A stretch of DNA of 64,000 bases, taken from positions 434,001 through 498,000 of the forward strand of contig NZ_JALQDG010000003.1 in NCBI RefSeq assembly GCF_023631325.1, in the 5' to 3' direction. Below are positions 62,315 to 64,000 of the stretch, one piece after another. The position numbers and the translations under genes are program-made. Numbering within the stretch: position 1 is the first letter of the stretch; each line of letters opens with the position of its first letter. This DNA is from Caballeronia sp. INDeC2. Its GTDB lineage: Bacteria > Pseudomonadota > Gammaproteobacteria > Burkholderiales > Burkholderiaceae. The notes below the pieces were generated by a model, which was given only the letters and a program-made list of their open reading frames with translations, ran no database searches and was not told where the DNA came from.

Positions 62315-63778
62315 ATGTCCGTTCCGCTCGACCAGATTCCCGCCCCGCACGACGCCGCGCAACTCACGCTCGTCGATCAACTGGTGCAATGGGGCCGCCG
62401 CCGTATCGACGAGCGCGTGTTCCGGCCCGGCATGCGCATGCCGTCGATCCGCAAGCTCGCGCTCGACAAGGGCGTGTCGCGTTTCACGGTCGTCGAGGCG
62501 TACGAGCGGCTCGTCGCGCACGGCTATCTCGATTCGCGGCGCGGCTCGGGCTTCTATGTGCGCGAGCGCGTCGCGCCGGCGCTCGTCGCGAAAGGCGAGA
62601 CGCCCGCCGTCGCGGCGGAGCGCGAACCGGTGCAGAACACCATCGACGTGGTCTGGCTGCTGCGCAACATGCTGCATACGTCGAGTCCTGAGAAAGGGCC
62701 GGGGCTCGGCTATTTGCCGGGCCGCTGGCTCGATGGCGAACTGATCACCAACGCGCTGCGCTCGCTGTCGCGCCAGAGCGGCGCGCAGATGCTTGGCTTC
62801 GGCACGCCGCAAGGGTTTCTGCCGCTGCGCCAGCAGTTGCAGACGCGGCTCGAAGAACTGGAAATCGGCGCGTCGGCGGCGCGGCAGATCGTGCTCGTGT
62901 CGGGCATCACGCAGGCGATCGACCTGATCTCGCGGCTGTATGTGAAGCCCGGCGACGCGGTGATCGTCGGCGATCCGGCGTGGTTCCAGATGTTCGGGCG
63001 CTTCGCGTCGCAGGGCGCGCGGCTCGTCGGCATGCCGTACACGCCCGACGGCCCCGATCTCGACGCGCTGGAAACGCTCGTCGCGACGTGGCGGCCGAAA
63101 ATGCTGATCATCAATTCGGTGCTGCAGAATCCGACCGGCACGTCGCTCACGGCGGCGCAGGCGTTTCGCATTCTTCAACTCGCGCAGGAATACGACTTCA
63201 TCGTCGTCGAGGACGATGTGTACGGCGATCTCTGTCCGGCGGGCTTTCCCGCGACGCGCCTCGCCTCGCTCGATCAGTTGAAGCGCGTGATCTTTCTCGG
63301 CAGCTTTTCGAAGACGCTCGCGGCCAATCTGCGCGTCGGCTATATCGCGGCGGCGCCGGAAGTGGCGAAGGCGCTCGCCGACCAGAAGATGCTCGTCGGC
63401 ATGACGAGTCCCGAGATCAACGAACGCGTGGTCTACAAGGTGCTGACCGAAGGGCACTACCGGCGACACGTCGAACGGCTGCGCGCAAGGCTCGACGGCG
63501 TGCGCGACAAGACCGCTCGCATGTTGGAAAAGACCGGTTTGCGACTGTTCGCGACACCGGCGGCCGGCATGTTCCTGTGGGCGGATGCTGGCGTCGATTC
63601 CGATGGTCTCGCGGCGGCGGGCCACGAAGCGGGCTTTCTGCTGACGCCCGGCAGCCTCTTCTCGCCGCATCAGTCGCCGACGACGTGGATGCGCTTCAAC
63701 ATCGCCAATTGCGGCGATCCGGCGCTGCCCGGGTTGTTGTCCAACTATTTGGAAAAGGCCGCGCGGCGCAGCGCCTGA
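62315..63778 (+). CDS. MocR/PdxR-type GntR regulator with aminotransferase domain
   Basis: 487 residues. An N-terminal GntR winged helix (RMPSIRKLALDKGVSRFTVVEAYERL) is joined by a linker to a fold-type I aminotransferase with the PLP lysine in LGSFSKTLAANLRVGYIA and VVEDDVYGDL. It probably binds PLP or an amino-acid aldimine and controls the divergent VOC/transporter/aminotransferase/ridA genes. Confidence 0.92.
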   Translation: MSVPLDQIPAPHDAAQLTLVDQLVQWGRRRIDERVFRPGMRMPSIRKLALDKGVSRFTVVEAYERLVAHGYLDSRRGSGFYVRERVAPALVAKGETPAVAAEREPVQNTIDVVWLLRNMLHTSSPEKGPGLGYLPGRWLDGELITNALRSLSRQSGAQMLGFGTPQGFLPLRQQLQTRLEELEIGASAARQIVLVSGITQAIDLISRLYVKPGDAVIVGDPAWFQMFGRFASQGARLVGMPYTPDGPDLDALETLVATWRPKMLIINSVLQNPTGTSLTAAQAFRILQLAQEYDFIVVEDDVYGDLCPAGFPATRLASLDQLKRVIFLGSFSKTLAANLRVGYIAAAPEVAKALADQKMLVGMTSPEINERVVYKVLTEGHYRRHVERLRARLDGVRDKTARMLEKTGLRLFATPAAGMFLWADAGVDSDGLAAAGHEAGFLLTPGSLFSPHQSPTTWMRFNIANCGDPALPGLLSNYLEKAARRSA

Positions 63779-63790
63779 CGCGCTTTTTTT
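63770..63790 (+). terminator. Terminator of the MocR-type gene
   Basis: Short stem AGCGC / GCGCT with a 5-nt loop and seven T, overlapping the stop codon. Confidence 0.65.
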
Positions 63791-63825
63791 GTTTGCTTGT
63801 GCTTCTATGTAGCGGATTTGGCGAA

Positions 63826-63853
63826 CTTGAAAAACCGCCGGCCGCCCTTATTT
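63826..63853 (+). promoter_or_regulatory. Candidate sigma-32 heat-shock promoter of htpG
   Basis: CTTGAAA, 12 bases, CCCTTATTT. The -35 matches the sigma-32 consensus exactly; the -10 matches CCCCAT-T in part. It lies about 75 bases before the htpG ATG. Confidence 0.55.
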
Positions 63854-63927
63854 AGGGCAAATTGGCCGCGTAGCCAACACGCCGCCAAGGCAATCGCACT
63901 AACGAAATCAACACAGAGGACCCGACC

Positions 63928-64000
63928 ATGGCGCAAGAAACCATGAGCTTTCAGGCAGAAGTGAAGCAGCTTCTGCATCTGATGATCCATTCGCTCTACA
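63928..64000 (+). CDS. htpG: Hsp90 chaperone HtpG, 3' partial
   Basis: Only 24 codons are in the window: MAQETMSFQAEVKQLLHLMI and HSLY, the invariant beginning of HtpG (the ATP-domain helix). GAGGA precedes the start. The rest lies beyond the edge. Confidence 0.92.
   Translation, partial: MAQETMSFQAEVKQLLHLMIHSLY

Noticed and set aside
1..64000. CRISPR arrays, prophage, complete insertion sequences
   Set aside because: No regularly spaced repeats, integrase, transposase or phage structural genes were seen on either strand.

Overview
The window is high-GC, densely coded chromosomal DNA of a Burkholderia-type betaproteobacterium; Paraburkholderia or Caballeronia is the likeliest group. The basis is a glucokinase fused to an RpiR/HexR regulator, tandem trimeric porins of the Burkholderia type, an adjacent parE-parC pair, and the general gene style. 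This is inferred from gene families and not from a database match. There is no rRNA, CRISPR array, prophage or complete insertion sequence. One tRNA gene, tRNA-Arg(CCU), is present.

Layout. 0-8 kb: end of glk-hexR, two tandem porins, a HisQMP-type amino-acid ABC transporter without its binding protein, and a pirin. 8-13 kb: a Spy-like periplasmic protein divergent from an OmpR/EnvZ-type two-component pair, a small unknown protein and a Cache-GGDEF cyclase. 13.8-17 kb: a fused double permease with its ATPase, again without a binding protein, then a hicAB toxin-antitoxin locus in which both genes are broken by single-base indels. 17.8-19 kb: two overlapping paralogous lipoprotein genes.

19-36 kb is the most interesting part. 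It holds a sigma-54 gene (rpoN, outside the usual lpt/ptsN setting), a sigma-54 activator without a receiver domain, a full NtrC-type response regulator, and eleven sequences matching the sigma-54 -24/-12 promoter (GG-N10-GC, mostly GGCACG-N4-TTGC) in front of stress-type genes. These genes are a membrane protein with a DUF883/ElaB-type protein, a proline-rich peptide, otsA (trehalose-6-phosphate synthase), an acidic protein, rpoN itself (a perfect site), a BON-domain protein, a small secreted peptide, a DUF2383 protein and a divergent small protein, a DJ-1/DUF4142/DUF1488 operon, and a YbhB protein. I read this as a self-amplifying sigma-54 stress regulon packed beside its own regulators.

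36-45 kb: a double-PAS diguanylate cyclase; a TetR regulator beside shikimate dehydrogenase and a divergent QsuB-like 3-dehydroshikimate dehydratase (quinate/shikimate to protocatechuate); tRNA-Arg; membrane proteins, a methyltransferase and rubredoxin. 45-52 kb: uup, parE, parC. 52-57 kb: a truncated higB with an intact higA-like antitoxin gene, a CopD-like membrane protein, a lipoprotein with a retropepsin-type DTGAS motif, and a Cache-GGDEF-EAL protein. 57.6-63.8 kb: PhzF, RidA, aminotransferase, EamA exporter and VOC genes divergent from a MocR regulator, with direct repeats between them. The window ends in the first codons of htpG, behind a candidate heat-shock promoter.
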